Shown here one piece after another: positions 16,970 to 25,633 of a DNA stretch of 62,519 bases (the first letter of the stretch is position 1; the number at the start of each line of letters is the position of its first letter). Below the pieces are notes generated by a model. The model was not told the DNA's origin, did not search any database, and saw only the letters and a program-made list of their open reading frames with translations. This DNA comes from an uncultured delta proteobacterium (lineage in GTDB: Bacteria; Desulfobacterota; Syntrophia; Syntrophales; UBA8958). Where the stretch lies: NCBI GenBank assembly GCA_903885795.1, contig CAISJV010000049.1:1-62519 (forward strand). The letters run 5' to 3'. Both the position numbers and the translations under genes were made by a program.

Positions 16970-16989
16970 TCCCACGCGCCAGCGTGGGA
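16970..16989. repeat. Short palindromic repeat between exopolysaccharide genes
   Basis: TCCCACGC and GCGTGGGA form a perfect eight-base stem with a four-base loop (GCCA). It lies in the 51-base gap between the GT4 gene and the sugar-phosphate transferase gene on the transcribed minus strand, and may stabilise or attenuate the message. Confidence 0.6.
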
Positions 16990-17003
16990 ACGATAACCGT
17001 TTG

Positions 17004-18116
17004 TTACAAGAGACTTTTAAAATATTCAGCATAACGGGTGGATACGGCCTCCCAGTTATACTCTTTGTTAACCCGGTCCATAGCAGCTTGACCAGCTTTC
17101 CTGACTTCATCAGCATCATTTACCAATTTGCCCAATGTTGCCGCAAGATTACCTTCTTCTTTTGTAAAAACAAACCCCTGCGGTCCAACAACATAGCGAT
17201 TATAATCAACATCCATAACGAGCGGGGCCGTTCCAAATCCCATGGCCCTGAGCAGGGAAGGATTCGTTCCCCCTACTTCGTGACCGTGAAGATAGAGATA
17301 GGCGCCTTTATACAGGGCATTGAGTCTTGCCTGATCGCTGAACTGACCGGCAAAGATCACTTTCTCGTTAGCCAGGGAGCGCAGGTGGTCCATGTACTCC
17401 TCGCCATATGGCGCCCCCCCCACAATGACCAACGGCATCTCCACCTTAGCGGCGACATATTCCCTGATAATTATATCGACATTATTTTCGGGCTCTAATC
17501 TCGCCACCGCCAGGAGGTATGAACCCTGGGCAACGGCAAGTTCATTGTAGATGGTCTCATCAACTCCATAGGGGCTCGATGCGCCGTAAGCTATTTGCAT
17601 GGAATCGGCATGATAGTTACGCAAATAGTAATCTGCCATCCCTTGATTATCAGTGATGATGTTCTTCACCATCCGTGCCGATACCCACTCAGTCCACCGG
17701 TAATATCGCCTGGCAAGATAGCCCCACTTTCTTCGCTTCCACCCTAAACCGTCCGTATGTATGACGACGATTTTATTAAGCAACTTAAGCATGACGGCAA
17801 TCGGCGCATTTCCGGGATCTACGATGAAAATCAGGTCGTAATTCCTGCTCAAAGCATGAAGAGAACAGAGAAATGTATGGATAAGGCTCTCCAAGCCCTT
17901 TATCCTCGGTGCGGAAATATAGACACATTCTACCCCGGAGAAATACTTCGGTCTCTCAATATAGTAATCCGTCCGGCAATAGACCGTCACTTTCATCGCG
18001 TGATCGCGAACAAGTCGCACGGAAAGTTCCTCAACGAGGGTATCGAACCCCCCATATGTCGCCGGAATACCCCGCGCCCCGATTATGGCTATATCCAAAT
18101 TGCCTGAAGTTATCAA
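17004..18116 (-). CDS. GT4-family glycosyltransferase with DUF1972-type N-terminus
   Basis: A 370-residue GT-B enzyme. The N-terminus (IAIIGARGIPATYGGFDTLVEELSVRL) matches the DUF1972 domain seen in rhamnosyl- and related transferases of capsule and exopolysaccharide loci. The C-terminal GT4 half has VARLEPENNVDIIIREY and HGHEVGGTNPSLLRAMGFG, where the nucleotide-sugar-binding acidic residue is expected. It is the first gene of the minus-strand arm and is divergent from the export lipoprotein gene. It probably adds the second or a later sugar to the lipid-linked unit. Confidence 0.82.
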   Translation of the reverse strand: MITSGNLDIAIIGARGIPATYGGFDTLVEELSVRLVRDHAMKVTVYCRTDYYIERPKYFSGVECVYISAPRIKGLESLIHTFLCSLHALSRNYDLIFIVDPGNAPIAVMLKLLNKIVVIHTDGLGWKRRKWGYLARRYYRWTEWVSARMVKNIITDNQGMADYYLRNYHADSMQIAYGASSPYGVDETIYNELAVAQGSYLLAVARLEPENNVDIIIREYVAAKVEMPLVIVGGAPYGEEYMDHLRSLANEKVIFAGQFSDQARLNALYKGAYLYLHGHEVGGTNPSLLRAMGFGTAPLVMDVDYNRYVVGPQGFVFTKEEGNLAATLGKLVNDADEVRKAGQAAMDRVNKEYNWEAVSTRYAEYFKSLL

Positions 18117-18416
18117 GATTGCCTACTTTAAACTGGTGAAAAAATGTGGTTATTTCTATCACATTTATCATGCCCTCACAACCGTTTCTTGCTATTTTCA
18201 CTTTGAATACGGGGATTACCCCTTGATTGATCGTTAAGAAAATGGTATGGAAATTGCTGAGAATGGGTCGCTTTTTTTGTAATGTTTTAATATTGTTAGA
18301 CATCTTCTTCATGTTTATTGTGACCCGCATGGATTGTCAGGGGGAACATTCGGTTTCTTCGGAAAACCCGGGAAACCGCTAGCCTGCTTTGAGGTAAGAC
18401 GGATCTATTGGAGGTC
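18117..18416. other. Divergent intergenic region of the exopolysaccharide locus
   Basis: About 300 AT-rich bases separate the two arms of the locus and must carry both promoters. I see T-tracts and a minus-strand CTGACA with TAAACA 17 bases on, but no convincing consensus pair for the plus-strand operon. No ops element (GGCGGTAG) is present. Confidence 0.4.
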
Positions 18417-19502
18417 ATGAAAATTCATTCTCCGGCGCTACTTCTTTTGCTTGTCTTTTTCCTCACTCTTATCACGCCTGGGTGTGCGCCTGTTCGCACC
18501 CATCAGCAGACGGTCGACGGCAAAAAAAGCTACATTGATCAGATCAGCGATATCGAAAAAAACAAGATCAGGGCCAGTGTCATTACCAGCCTCAATGAAG
18601 GCCTGAATAAATATCGTCTTTCTCCCGGAGATCAAATCGAGGTCATGTATCACATCTCCCTGACTCCCCAGGCCGAGGATTACTCCCTGGGCGTCAATGA
18701 CGAGGTGAACGTCGAGTTTTACTACCACCCCCAGATCAACCGGACCCTGGTCATTCGGCCTGACGGCAAGATCACCCTGCCCATTAAGGGGGATTTCATG
18801 GCCGCCGGCATGAAACCGGCCGTGCTGGCAAGTGTCATTGTCAAGGCCTATTCTGACATCCTGAGCGATCCCCAGGTCACCGTCAACGTCAACAAGTTTT
18901 CATCCCATATCACGGAATTACAGAAGGCCATTACCAATTCACCGCGCGGACAGGCGCGGCTGTGTATCATTGCCCCGGACGGCAAGATCTACCCGCCGCT
19001 GTTAAAAGGCATCCAGGCGGCAGGCAGAACGGTGGACGAACTGAAAAACGATCTTGCCAGGGAATACAGGCGTGATTTCAACAATATCCAGATCTCTGTC
19101 CTCGTGGAGAGCATTGTGGGCAACAGAATCTTCGTGTTCGGCGAGGTACAACGGCCCGGCGCCATCTCCATGTCCAAACCGATGACGGTCCTTCAGGCCA
19201 TCGCCTTCTCCGGAAATATCTTGCCCACAGGCACCCTGGGAAAAGTCAAGGTTCTCACGTGGAATGAAAACAACCAGGCGACGGTCCGAACAATTAATCT
19301 TGAAAATGTCCTTCTGGGAGCGAAAACGGAGGAAGATTTCATTCTTCCCAGCAATAGTGTCATTTTTGTCCCCAAAACAGCCATCGCCATAGCAGATGAG
19401 TTTGTTGACCAATATATCAGCAAGCTTCTCTTATGGCAGGGGTCGAACCTATCATTCCAGTATGAAGTCCACAAGATACCCGTGGGGGTGTCACGATACT
19501 GA
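18417..19502 (+). CDS. Polysaccharide export outer-membrane lipoprotein (OPX/Wza family)
   Basis: A 361-residue exported lipoprotein with lipobox LITPGC and the acylated cysteine at residue 23. The polysaccharide-export domain follows (YRLSPGDQIEVMY, NRTLVIRPDGKITLPIKGDFMAAG), then SLBB-like segments (NRIFVFGEVQRPGAISM). OPX proteins form the outer-membrane channel for the finished polymer. The ATG at 18417 follows GGAGG; a TTG at 18408 is rejected because it overlaps the ribosome site. It heads the plus-strand arm, 33 bases before the chain-length gene. The protein is similar in length to Wza and has a C-terminal segment long enough for the membrane helix. Confidence 0.88.
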   Translation: MKIHSPALLLLLVFFLTLITPGCAPVRTHQQTVDGKKSYIDQISDIEKNKIRASVITSLNEGLNKYRLSPGDQIEVMYHISLTPQAEDYSLGVNDEVNVEFYYHPQINRTLVIRPDGKITLPIKGDFMAAGMKPAVLASVIVKAYSDILSDPQVTVNVNKFSSHITELQKAITNSPRGQARLCIIAPDGKIYPPLLKGIQAAGRTVDELKNDLAREYRRDFNNIQISVLVESIVGNRIFVFGEVQRPGAISMSKPMTVLQAIAFSGNILPTGTLGKVKVLTWNENNQATVRTINLENVLLGAKTEEDFILPSNSVIFVPKTAIAIADEFVDQYISKLLLWQGSNLSFQYEVHKIPVGVSRY

Positions 19503-19535
19503 TGCAGCGTTTTGTATTTGCCGGGAGCCGTTGAC

Positions 19536-21089
19536 ATGGAAACCAAGAGAACCTTCTCTCTTCGCGACTTTTTCGATATCCTCTTTAAAAACAAGCGGCT
19601 GATTCTCTCCGTGTTTTTTACCTCCATGATTCTCTCCACCTGCTATTGCCTGTTCGTTTCACCCCTCTACCGGGCAGAAGCCAAGATCATCGTCAAGCTC
19701 GGCAAGGCCCAGTTCGCAGGGATGGAGCAGTACCGGCCGGAGAACTATAATGTTCTCATTCAGGAACGATCCGCCAACATCAACAACGAAATCGAAATGA
19801 TCAAAGGTCAGTATCTTGCCCAGAAGGTCGCGGCCAGAATAAAGAGTCACTCCGAAGAGACAAAAAACCGTGGTTTCTTCGCCACCAAAGTTGGAGACCG
19901 ACTCCTGGAATGGTTCGGTATGCACCGCAAGGCAGATGATGAAAAGGGATATGTTGAATCCCTTCTCAAAGCCCTGAAGGTAACTTACATCGAAGATACG
20001 GATATGCTCGATCTCTCCTTTCGCTGGACGAATCCGATCTTTGCCGCTTATGCAGCCAATACCTATGTCGATGAATACATCAATCAGCATACGAAGGTTC
20101 ATGAATCCAAGAAGACCTATCAGTTTTATCTCGAACAGTTAGAACTTTACGACAAGTTGTTGAAACAGGCGGAAGATGAACTTCAGAACTTCCTGAACCA
20201 GACGAACATCAGCAATCTTTCCCTCCAGAAGGATTTGCTCCTGAGACGTGTTGCCGAGCTGGAAGCAGACCATGTAACCAATCGCGTCATTGTCGAGCAG
20301 GGGGTTGCAAAACTCGGCAGCGTAAAAAAAATGTCTGCCAACATCGAGGGCTGGATCGAAACACCTGAACTCGGATCTCCCAACGCCGACAAGCTGGTCT
20401 ATTTAGCTGCCCTTGACCAGTCTTATTTTCGTCTCAAGGTTGAGAGAGACCGACTTTTGAAAACATACACCCACAAAGCCACGGAAGTGCAAAGCATTGA
20501 CCGTCAGCTCAGCGGCCTTCGCAAACAGAAGACAGAAAGTCTCAATAACATCATCAATACGGAAGTGACCGTCGCCGAATCAAAAAAGGCCATTCTTTAC
20601 AGGGAGTTGACAACACAGAAAAAGCAACTCGAAGAAATAAACGGCCTGACCATGCGGTTGCGACAGCTCGAACGACAGAAAGAGATAGTTGAGCTCAATT
20701 ATCAGATATACAAGAAAAAAGCAGAAGATCTGCGCGTTTCCGACGATCTGGATACCAAGAAGATCTCCAGTGTGAAGATCGTCAGTCCGGCAATTCCGCC
20801 GATGACGCCTTTCTTCCCCAATTCCGCCCTGATTATCGGCCTTTCTTCGCTTCTTGGACTCGTTTTTGCCTTTACCCTTTCCGCAATCCGGGAATTCTTC
20901 AATCATACCTTCAAGGAGGATGTCGACGTCCAAGCATTTCTCGATGTCCCCCTGCTCATGACCATCCCCCTTCGCCAGGTGCAGGATATCACTCCGGCCA
21001 GGAAACCAACTGACAGCATTGACACAACGCCTGCGGAAAAAAGGGATTCCCTGGTAACAAAGGGAAAGATGCCGAAATCAAAGATTTAA
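19536..21089 (+). CDS. Chain-length determinant protein (Wzz/GumC-like PCP)
   Basis: A 517-residue inner-membrane polysaccharide co-polymerase. A first membrane segment (LILSVFFTSMILSTCYCLFVSPLY) follows the Wzz N-terminus. A long periplasmic part is rich in coiled coil (residues about 200-430). The proline-rich stretch SPAIPPMTPFFPNS precedes the second membrane helix. The cytoplasmic tail is short and has no kinase domain; the ATPase partner is the separate next gene, starting six bases after the stop. The ATG at 19536 is chosen with GGGAG upstream. It sets polymer length and couples polymerisation to export through the OPX channel. Confidence 0.88.
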   Translation: METKRTFSLRDFFDILFKNKRLILSVFFTSMILSTCYCLFVSPLYRAEAKIIVKLGKAQFAGMEQYRPENYNVLIQERSANINNEIEMIKGQYLAQKVAARIKSHSEETKNRGFFATKVGDRLLEWFGMHRKADDEKGYVESLLKALKVTYIEDTDMLDLSFRWTNPIFAAYAANTYVDEYINQHTKVHESKKTYQFYLEQLELYDKLLKQAEDELQNFLNQTNISNLSLQKDLLLRRVAELEADHVTNRVIVEQGVAKLGSVKKMSANIEGWIETPELGSPNADKLVYLAALDQSYFRLKVERDRLLKTYTHKATEVQSIDRQLSGLRKQKTESLNNIINTEVTVAESKKAILYRELTTQKKQLEEINGLTMRLRQLERQKEIVELNYQIYKKKAEDLRVSDDLDTKKISSVKIVSPAIPPMTPFFPNSALIIGLSSLLGLVFAFTLSAIREFFNHTFKEDVDVQAFLDVPLLMTIPLRQVQDITPARKPTDSIDTTPAEKRDSLVTKGKMPKSKI

Positions 21090-21094
21090 GAAGG

Positions 21095-21823
21095 ATGTTC
21101 ACCGTGTTCAGAGAAAAAAACGTCCCGAGAGCCGCTGCCAGACTCCCCCTGATGTGGCATCTTTTTGATCAATTCTACCGGGCTATCCTCAATCTCCCCT
21201 CCTTTCAGGAAAAAGATTCCTACAGCGTCGTCATCGCTTCTGCGAACAGCGGCGAAGGGGCCTCAACCATTGCCACGAATCTGGCTTATGCTTATGCCTA
21301 CGACTCTACAAAAAACGCCCTCCTGATCGACGGAAACCTGCGGACCCCTTCTCTTCATAATTATTTCGGGGTCTCCAGAGAAAAGGGACTGACAGACCTG
21401 ATAGACGGGACAGCGGGACTGGACGAGGCGCTGGTACATGTGCAATTGGACGAAACAAAGAGATACCAGCGTGAACAGGCAACAGACGCCGGCCCCTGTT
21501 TTCATTTTATCCCCGCCGGCCACTCCGTACCGAATCCGATTCTTGATTATCAGTCGACGGGCTTCCTGAACCTTATGGAACAGTTGCGGAGCATGTTTTC
21601 TTTCATCATCTTCGATGCCTCACCTCTGGTTCGCTATCCAGAGACCTCGGTTCTCGCCAGTAAAACCGATGGTCTCATCATGATCCTTGAGCATGATAAA
21701 ACGAGCAGGGAGGTGGCGCAGGTCGCAAAAAAATACCTGGAAATGACCAACGCCAAAATTATTGGCGCAATTTTAAACAGTAAGCAGTTCTACATTCCGG
21801 CGCAGATTTACAAATACCTCTAA
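21095..21823 (+). CDS. CpsD/CapB-like ATPase (BY-kinase family) with altered Walker A
   Basis: A 242-residue cytoplasmic P-loop protein of the bacterial tyrosine autokinase family, partner of the preceding Wzz-like protein. Walker A reads SANSGEGAST, with alanine where the catalytic lysine of GEGKST normally is. Motif A' is present as ALLIDGNLRTP, and Walker B-like FIIFDASPL is intact. The tail KQFYIPAQIYKYL keeps a tyrosine cluster. The lysine change suggests weak or lost kinase activity, although homologues with this variant occur. The ATG at 21095 abuts the AAGAAGG ribosome site; a GTG at 21104 has better spacing and may be the true start. Confidence 0.8.
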   Translation: MFTVFREKNVPRAAARLPLMWHLFDQFYRAILNLPSFQEKDSYSVVIASANSGEGASTIATNLAYAYAYDSTKNALLIDGNLRTPSLHNYFGVSREKGLTDLIDGTAGLDEALVHVQLDETKRYQREQATDAGPCFHFIPAGHSVPNPILDYQSTGFLNLMEQLRSMFSFIIFDASPLVRYPETSVLASKTDGLIMILEHDKTSREVAQVAKKYLEMTNAKIIGAILNSKQFYIPAQIYKYL

Positions 21824-21831
21824 GCGATTCC

Positions 21832-23346
21832 ATGAAAATCCTCTCTTCCGAGTGGGCCACAGCAATGAAATCCGCAGAAAACACATTGCTGCTGGTTATC
21901 TGCCTCACGTTAGGTCTGCTGTCCACCTTTCTGGCCGCAATGATCAGTGATCTGGAATTCAAGTATCTCTTTGGCATTTTCGGGACAATACTTGTTTTCT
22001 TTGCCATGGTGACAATCCGCTCCAACGAGAAGCTAATTGTCGGTTTTCTCATCCTCTTTGCCATGAGCATCCCCCTGCGGATCAACCTCGGTTTTTTCTA
22101 CCGAAAAGAACACGTGGGCGGCGCCCAGGGTATAGATATTTCCGCCATTCACGTGACTGTTCTCGTCCTGTTTCTCCTCTTGCTCTACAAATACTGGTCA
22201 ACACGGCAGCAGCCCCTGTTGGAATACAATGGTCTCCTTTGGGGATCACACGTATTATTTTTTCTCACCGTAATCCTCAGTCTATGGAACGCCGCCGACC
22301 GAATGCTCAGTTTTTATGAGATCATCCGCATCATGGTTCTGATTGCCGTCTTCTTTGTGATCATGAATCTTCGGGAGGAAAAGTATCTTCGCATTCTGCT
22401 GTTTTTTTTCACCGTTGGTGTATTTTCCCAAGCCGTCCTGGCCATTATCCAGTATAAAACGGGTCTTGCCCTCGGCCTGAAATTCCTGGGAGAGCAGACC
22501 ATTGTGGGACAGAGGCTGGGAGGGATGCTCAGCAGGGCCACCGGTACGATCGGTCATCCCAACAACCTGGCCTATTATTTCGAAATGCTGCTTCCCCTGA
22601 ATTTGGCCCTCCTCATGGTCGAAAAGAAAAAATCCTTGAAGGTTTGGTATTTTATCACCTTCACCCTTGGCCTGTTGGGGATACTGACCACCCTTTCCAG
22701 AGCTGCATGGATAACCCTGCCCATTTCACTGCCCCTTGTTTTCCTTTTTCTCGTCAGGAAAAAACTTTTCCAGGCGCAAACGGTCATCATCATCAGCGCT
22801 GCCCTGGCCTTTTCAATCTTTTTCATCTATCCTAATTATTCAATGATTGAGAAGCGATTTTTCTACAGCGATGAAGGTTCCGCCCGGTCCAGGATACCGA
22901 TGAATAAAGCGGCCATCTCCATCATTGAACAGTTTCCGGTAACAGGTGTCGGCATCAACAATTTCCAAAAGGCCTTCAGCGAATATGATCTTACCGGTGG
23001 TTCCCGGATTCAAAGATCAGACCGTCATGTTGTGCACAATCTGTACCTCCTGGTTGCGGGTGAATTGGGAATACCGGGGCTTTTGGCCTTTCTGTGGATA
23101 TTTGTCGCTGTTTTTATGGTCGCCCTGCATTGGGCCACCCGGGTCAATACCTGGCAATCCGGCGTCCTCATCGGCATTACCGCCGGATTGATTGCCCAGA
23201 TGATCCATGGTCTGTTCGATCCCGGCTTCAAGATTCTCATGAATCTTTCCACCCTTGTCTATGCGATGTTCGGGATTGTCGGCGCCATCAGTCTCATGGG
23301 CAGAAAAGGGGAAGCTGTCTCAGCACCCAGTACACACATAACATGA
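21832..23346 (+). CDS. O-antigen ligase/polymerase family membrane protein (Wzy/WaaL-like)
   Basis: A 504-residue protein with about 10-12 hydrophobic segments. The large periplasmic loop lies near residues 330-400 and contains FPVTGVGINNFQKAF and the HNLYLLVAGELGIPGLL motif typical of the O-antigen_lig family. It should polymerise lipid-linked repeat units or ligate chains. Its position between the ATPase and glycosyltransferases favours the polymerase role. The start at 21832 has a weak ribosome site; an in-frame ATG at 21865 is an alternative. Sequence alone cannot separate Wzy from WaaL. Confidence 0.82.
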   Translation: MKILSSEWATAMKSAENTLLLVICLTLGLLSTFLAAMISDLEFKYLFGIFGTILVFFAMVTIRSNEKLIVGFLILFAMSIPLRINLGFFYRKEHVGGAQGIDISAIHVTVLVLFLLLLYKYWSTRQQPLLEYNGLLWGSHVLFFLTVILSLWNAADRMLSFYEIIRIMVLIAVFFVIMNLREEKYLRILLFFFTVGVFSQAVLAIIQYKTGLALGLKFLGEQTIVGQRLGGMLSRATGTIGHPNNLAYYFEMLLPLNLALLMVEKKKSLKVWYFITFTLGLLGILTTLSRAAWITLPISLPLVFLFLVRKKLFQAQTVIIISAALAFSIFFIYPNYSMIEKRFFYSDEGSARSRIPMNKAAISIIEQFPVTGVGINNFQKAFSEYDLTGGSRIQRSDRHVVHNLYLLVAGELGIPGLLAFLWIFVAVFMVALHWATRVNTWQSGVLIGITAGLIAQMIHGLFDPGFKILMNLSTLVYAMFGIVGAISLMGRKGEAVSAPSTHIT

Positions 23347-23368
23347 TAAAGAACGCGAGGTCGGCAGT

Positions 23369-24310
23369 ATGAACATGCCGAGACTGACCATTATCGTTGT
23401 CAACTGGAATACCGTTTCCCTGCTGAGAGACTGCCTTGACTCCCTGCTACGGAAAGAAATGGGGATAGCCCACGAGATCATCGTCGTGGACAACGCCTCG
23501 GCGGACGGATCTCCGCAAATGGTCGCAGCAACATTTCCCACCGTCCGGCTGATCTGCAATAATGAAAATCTCGGTTTCGCCAAGGCCAACAATCAGGCCA
23601 TGAAAGAAGCTGAAGGGGATTACATCCTCCTCCTCAATTCGGACACCGTGGTTCCCGATAATCAGATCTTTACGGAATGGTTGTCTTTCATGGATATCCA
23701 TCGGGAGTCAGGGGCAAGCGGTTGCAGGCTTGTCAAGGCCGACGGCGCCCACTGGGTCGGTGATGCGGGCTTCAAGCCGTCTCTGGGAACCATCTTCGGT
23801 TACTCATTTTTTCTATCAAAGCTTTTCCCGGGTAGGTTCAAGGGTCTTTTCCTGAATTACCATGTTGAAGCTGCCGCCGCAGAGGTCGACTGGGTTAGCG
23901 GCGCCGCTTTATTAGTCCGGAGGACGATACTTCCCGAAGTGGGGATCCTCGATGAAAATATTTTCATGTACGCGGAGGATGTAGAGTGGGGTTGCAGAAT
24001 CAGGTCCAGGGGTTACAAAATCTTCTATCTTCCGGAACTGGTCATCATCCATCTGGTGGGGGCAAGTACGAAGAAGCATGAAGAGGGCGTCTTTTCTTAT
24101 TTGTGGATTGAGAATCTCCGTCGTCTATACCAGCGATTTAATCCAAAACAGCCGCTTTTCCTTTTTGATCTCATCTTTGCCACCGGTTTCTTGTTGAGGT
24201 CCTTTCTTTATCTGCTTGTTTATATGGCTTCCGGGAAAGACAAGTGGCGATATAAATTCAAGGAAATGTTCAGTTATTTATCGTTTTTGGCGTTGGAAAA
24301 AAGAGATTAA
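23369..24310 (+). CDS. GT2-family glycosyltransferase
   Basis: A 313-residue inverting GT-A enzyme. The nucleotide-binding start is LTIIVVNWNTVSLLRDCLDSLL; DNASADGS and the metal-binding LLLNSDTVVPD follow, and the catalytic-region acidic motif is FMYAEDVEWGCRIRSRGY. Two hydrophobic segments near the C-terminus suggest membrane association. This layout is typical of rhamnosyltransferase-like WbbL proteins. It begins 22 bases after the polymerase gene and is followed by a 222-bp inverted-repeat element that separates it from the next transferase. Confidence 0.85.
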   Translation: MNMPRLTIIVVNWNTVSLLRDCLDSLLRKEMGIAHEIIVVDNASADGSPQMVAATFPTVRLICNNENLGFAKANNQAMKEAEGDYILLLNSDTVVPDNQIFTEWLSFMDIHRESGASGCRLVKADGAHWVGDAGFKPSLGTIFGYSFFLSKLFPGRFKGLFLNYHVEAAAAEVDWVSGAALLVRRTILPEVGILDENIFMYAEDVEWGCRIRSRGYKIFYLPELVIIHLVGASTKKHEEGVFSYLWIENLRRLYQRFNPKQPLFLFDLIFATGFLLRSFLYLLVYMASGKDKWRYKFKEMFSYLSFLALEKRD

Positions 24311-24371
24311 ACGTGATAGTTAAAGAAAAATGATGTTGAACCCGCAAGAAGTATAGAACTTGGCCATAATG

Positions 24372-24593
24372 GACGGCTTCGTAAAAAGATCCGCAGGCAA
24401 GGCGCGCAAAGTGCTTGCCTGATGGTGCACACCGGCAAGGACTCATTTTTTTCTGAAAAGCGCCCTGTCGCCCTGCTTAGGCAGGCCTCCGGGATGCGCT
24501 CCCGGAACCTGAGGACTGCGGCGTACTTGGCGTACGCCGCAGTGACGAAGGATGCCGTGCAACGCAGCATCCGGATCTTTTTACGAAGCCGTC
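24372..24593. repeat. 222-bp MITE-like element with 22-bp perfect terminal inverted repeats, family C
   Basis: Positions 24372-24393 (starting GACGGCTTCGTAAAAAG) are perfectly complementary to 24572-24593. Internal hairpins include a 12-base stem around GCGGCGTAC/GTACGCCGC (about 24515-24545) and CCGGG/CCCGG. No coding sequence is evident. It lies between two glycosyltransferase genes, ending 13 bases before the second start, so the operon transcript should carry it as a long hairpin. Similar ends are, to my knowledge, widespread in deltaproteobacterial genomes. Confidence 0.88.
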
Positions 24594-24606
24594 AAGGGTG
24601 ACTCAT

Positions 24607-25617
24607 ATGCGTGTATGCATTGTCTCCACGATTTTCAAAAAAACACCGCCCGATGGTTACGGCGGGATTGAAAGGGTTGTTCACATCCTGGTGGAGGCGC
24701 TGGTCCGGGCCGGACACGAGGTTACCCTCTTTGCCACCCCGGGGAGCCACTGTTCGGGGACAACCGTCGAGGTGGCGGGCTATGATCCGGCCACGGCGCC
24801 CAGCGGAATTACCAGCAAGGCCGATATCCTCTCCGAGGAACTACTCTATGAGGCCATGTCCGCCCATCTGAAAGCGCATCCTGCTGATATAATTCACGAC
24901 TGGTCCTTCCAGAATCTATATGTCCTTCGCCATCCGGAAAAATTTCCCTATATAATTTCCACCTGCATCCCTCCGGCCCCCGATTTCATAAGACAAAATC
25001 TCGTGGCATGCAGCCGTGCCCATGCCCGGCTTTGCGGCAGCACCACGAAACATGTCTATTACGGCCTGGACCTGGATAGTTTTCAATACAGTTTCCGGAA
25101 GGAGCCCCATTTCATCCACATCTCCAAGATCGCCCGCTACAAGGGACAACATCTGGCCATCCTGGCAGCCCTGAGGACGGGAAGCAGACTGTCCATCGCC
25201 GGGAACATTGAAGAATCCTTGTATTTCTACACCATGATCAAGCCCTTCGTCGCCCTGTTTCCAAAGATATCCTACATTGGAGAAATTCACGGCACCAACC
25301 AGCACCTCCTCAAGGCTACGGCCCTGGTCCAGACCCCCCGCTGGTTCGATGCCTTTCCTCTGGTGATCCTCGAGGCCTTCGCCTCGGGAACCCCGGTCAT
25401 CGGCCTTGCCGAAGGGGGGATTCCGGAACAAATCGTCAACGGCGTCAATGGTTTTCTATGTCACAACACCGGGGATATCGCCGCCGCGATGGACAACATC
25501 TCCCAAGTAAAGCCCGAAACATGCCGGCAATACGCGGAAGAGCACTTTACGGCGGCGCGGATGGCCCGGGACTATGTCGAACTCTATCAACAGGTCAGAG
25601 ACGGTGAGACATGGTAA
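24607..25617 (+). CDS. GT4-family glycosyltransferase
   Basis: A 336-residue GT-B enzyme. The N-terminus has VCIVSTIFKKTPPDGYGGIERVVHIL, with the glycine loop that binds the donor phosphate. The C-terminal signature is FDAFPLVILEAFASGTPVIGLAEGG. It resembles the short GT4 proteins that act on exopolysaccharides. The ATG at 24607 has AAGGGTG about seven bases upstream; a GTG at 24598 is rejected because that codon overlaps the ribosome site. The family C repeat ends just ahead of the start, so translation initiation may be affected by that structure. Confidence 0.82.
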   Translation: MRVCIVSTIFKKTPPDGYGGIERVVHILVEALVRAGHEVTLFATPGSHCSGTTVEVAGYDPATAPSGITSKADILSEELLYEAMSAHLKAHPADIIHDWSFQNLYVLRHPEKFPYIISTCIPPAPDFIRQNLVACSRAHARLCGSTTKHVYYGLDLDSFQYSFRKEPHFIHISKIARYKGQHLAILAALRTGSRLSIAGNIEESLYFYTMIKPFVALFPKISYIGEIHGTNQHLLKATALVQTPRWFDAFPLVILEAFASGTPVIGLAEGGIPEQIVNGVNGFLCHNTGDIAAAMDNISQVKPETCRQYAEEHFTAARMARDYVELYQQVRDGETW

Positions 25618-25633
25618 GGGAAAGGCAATCAAC

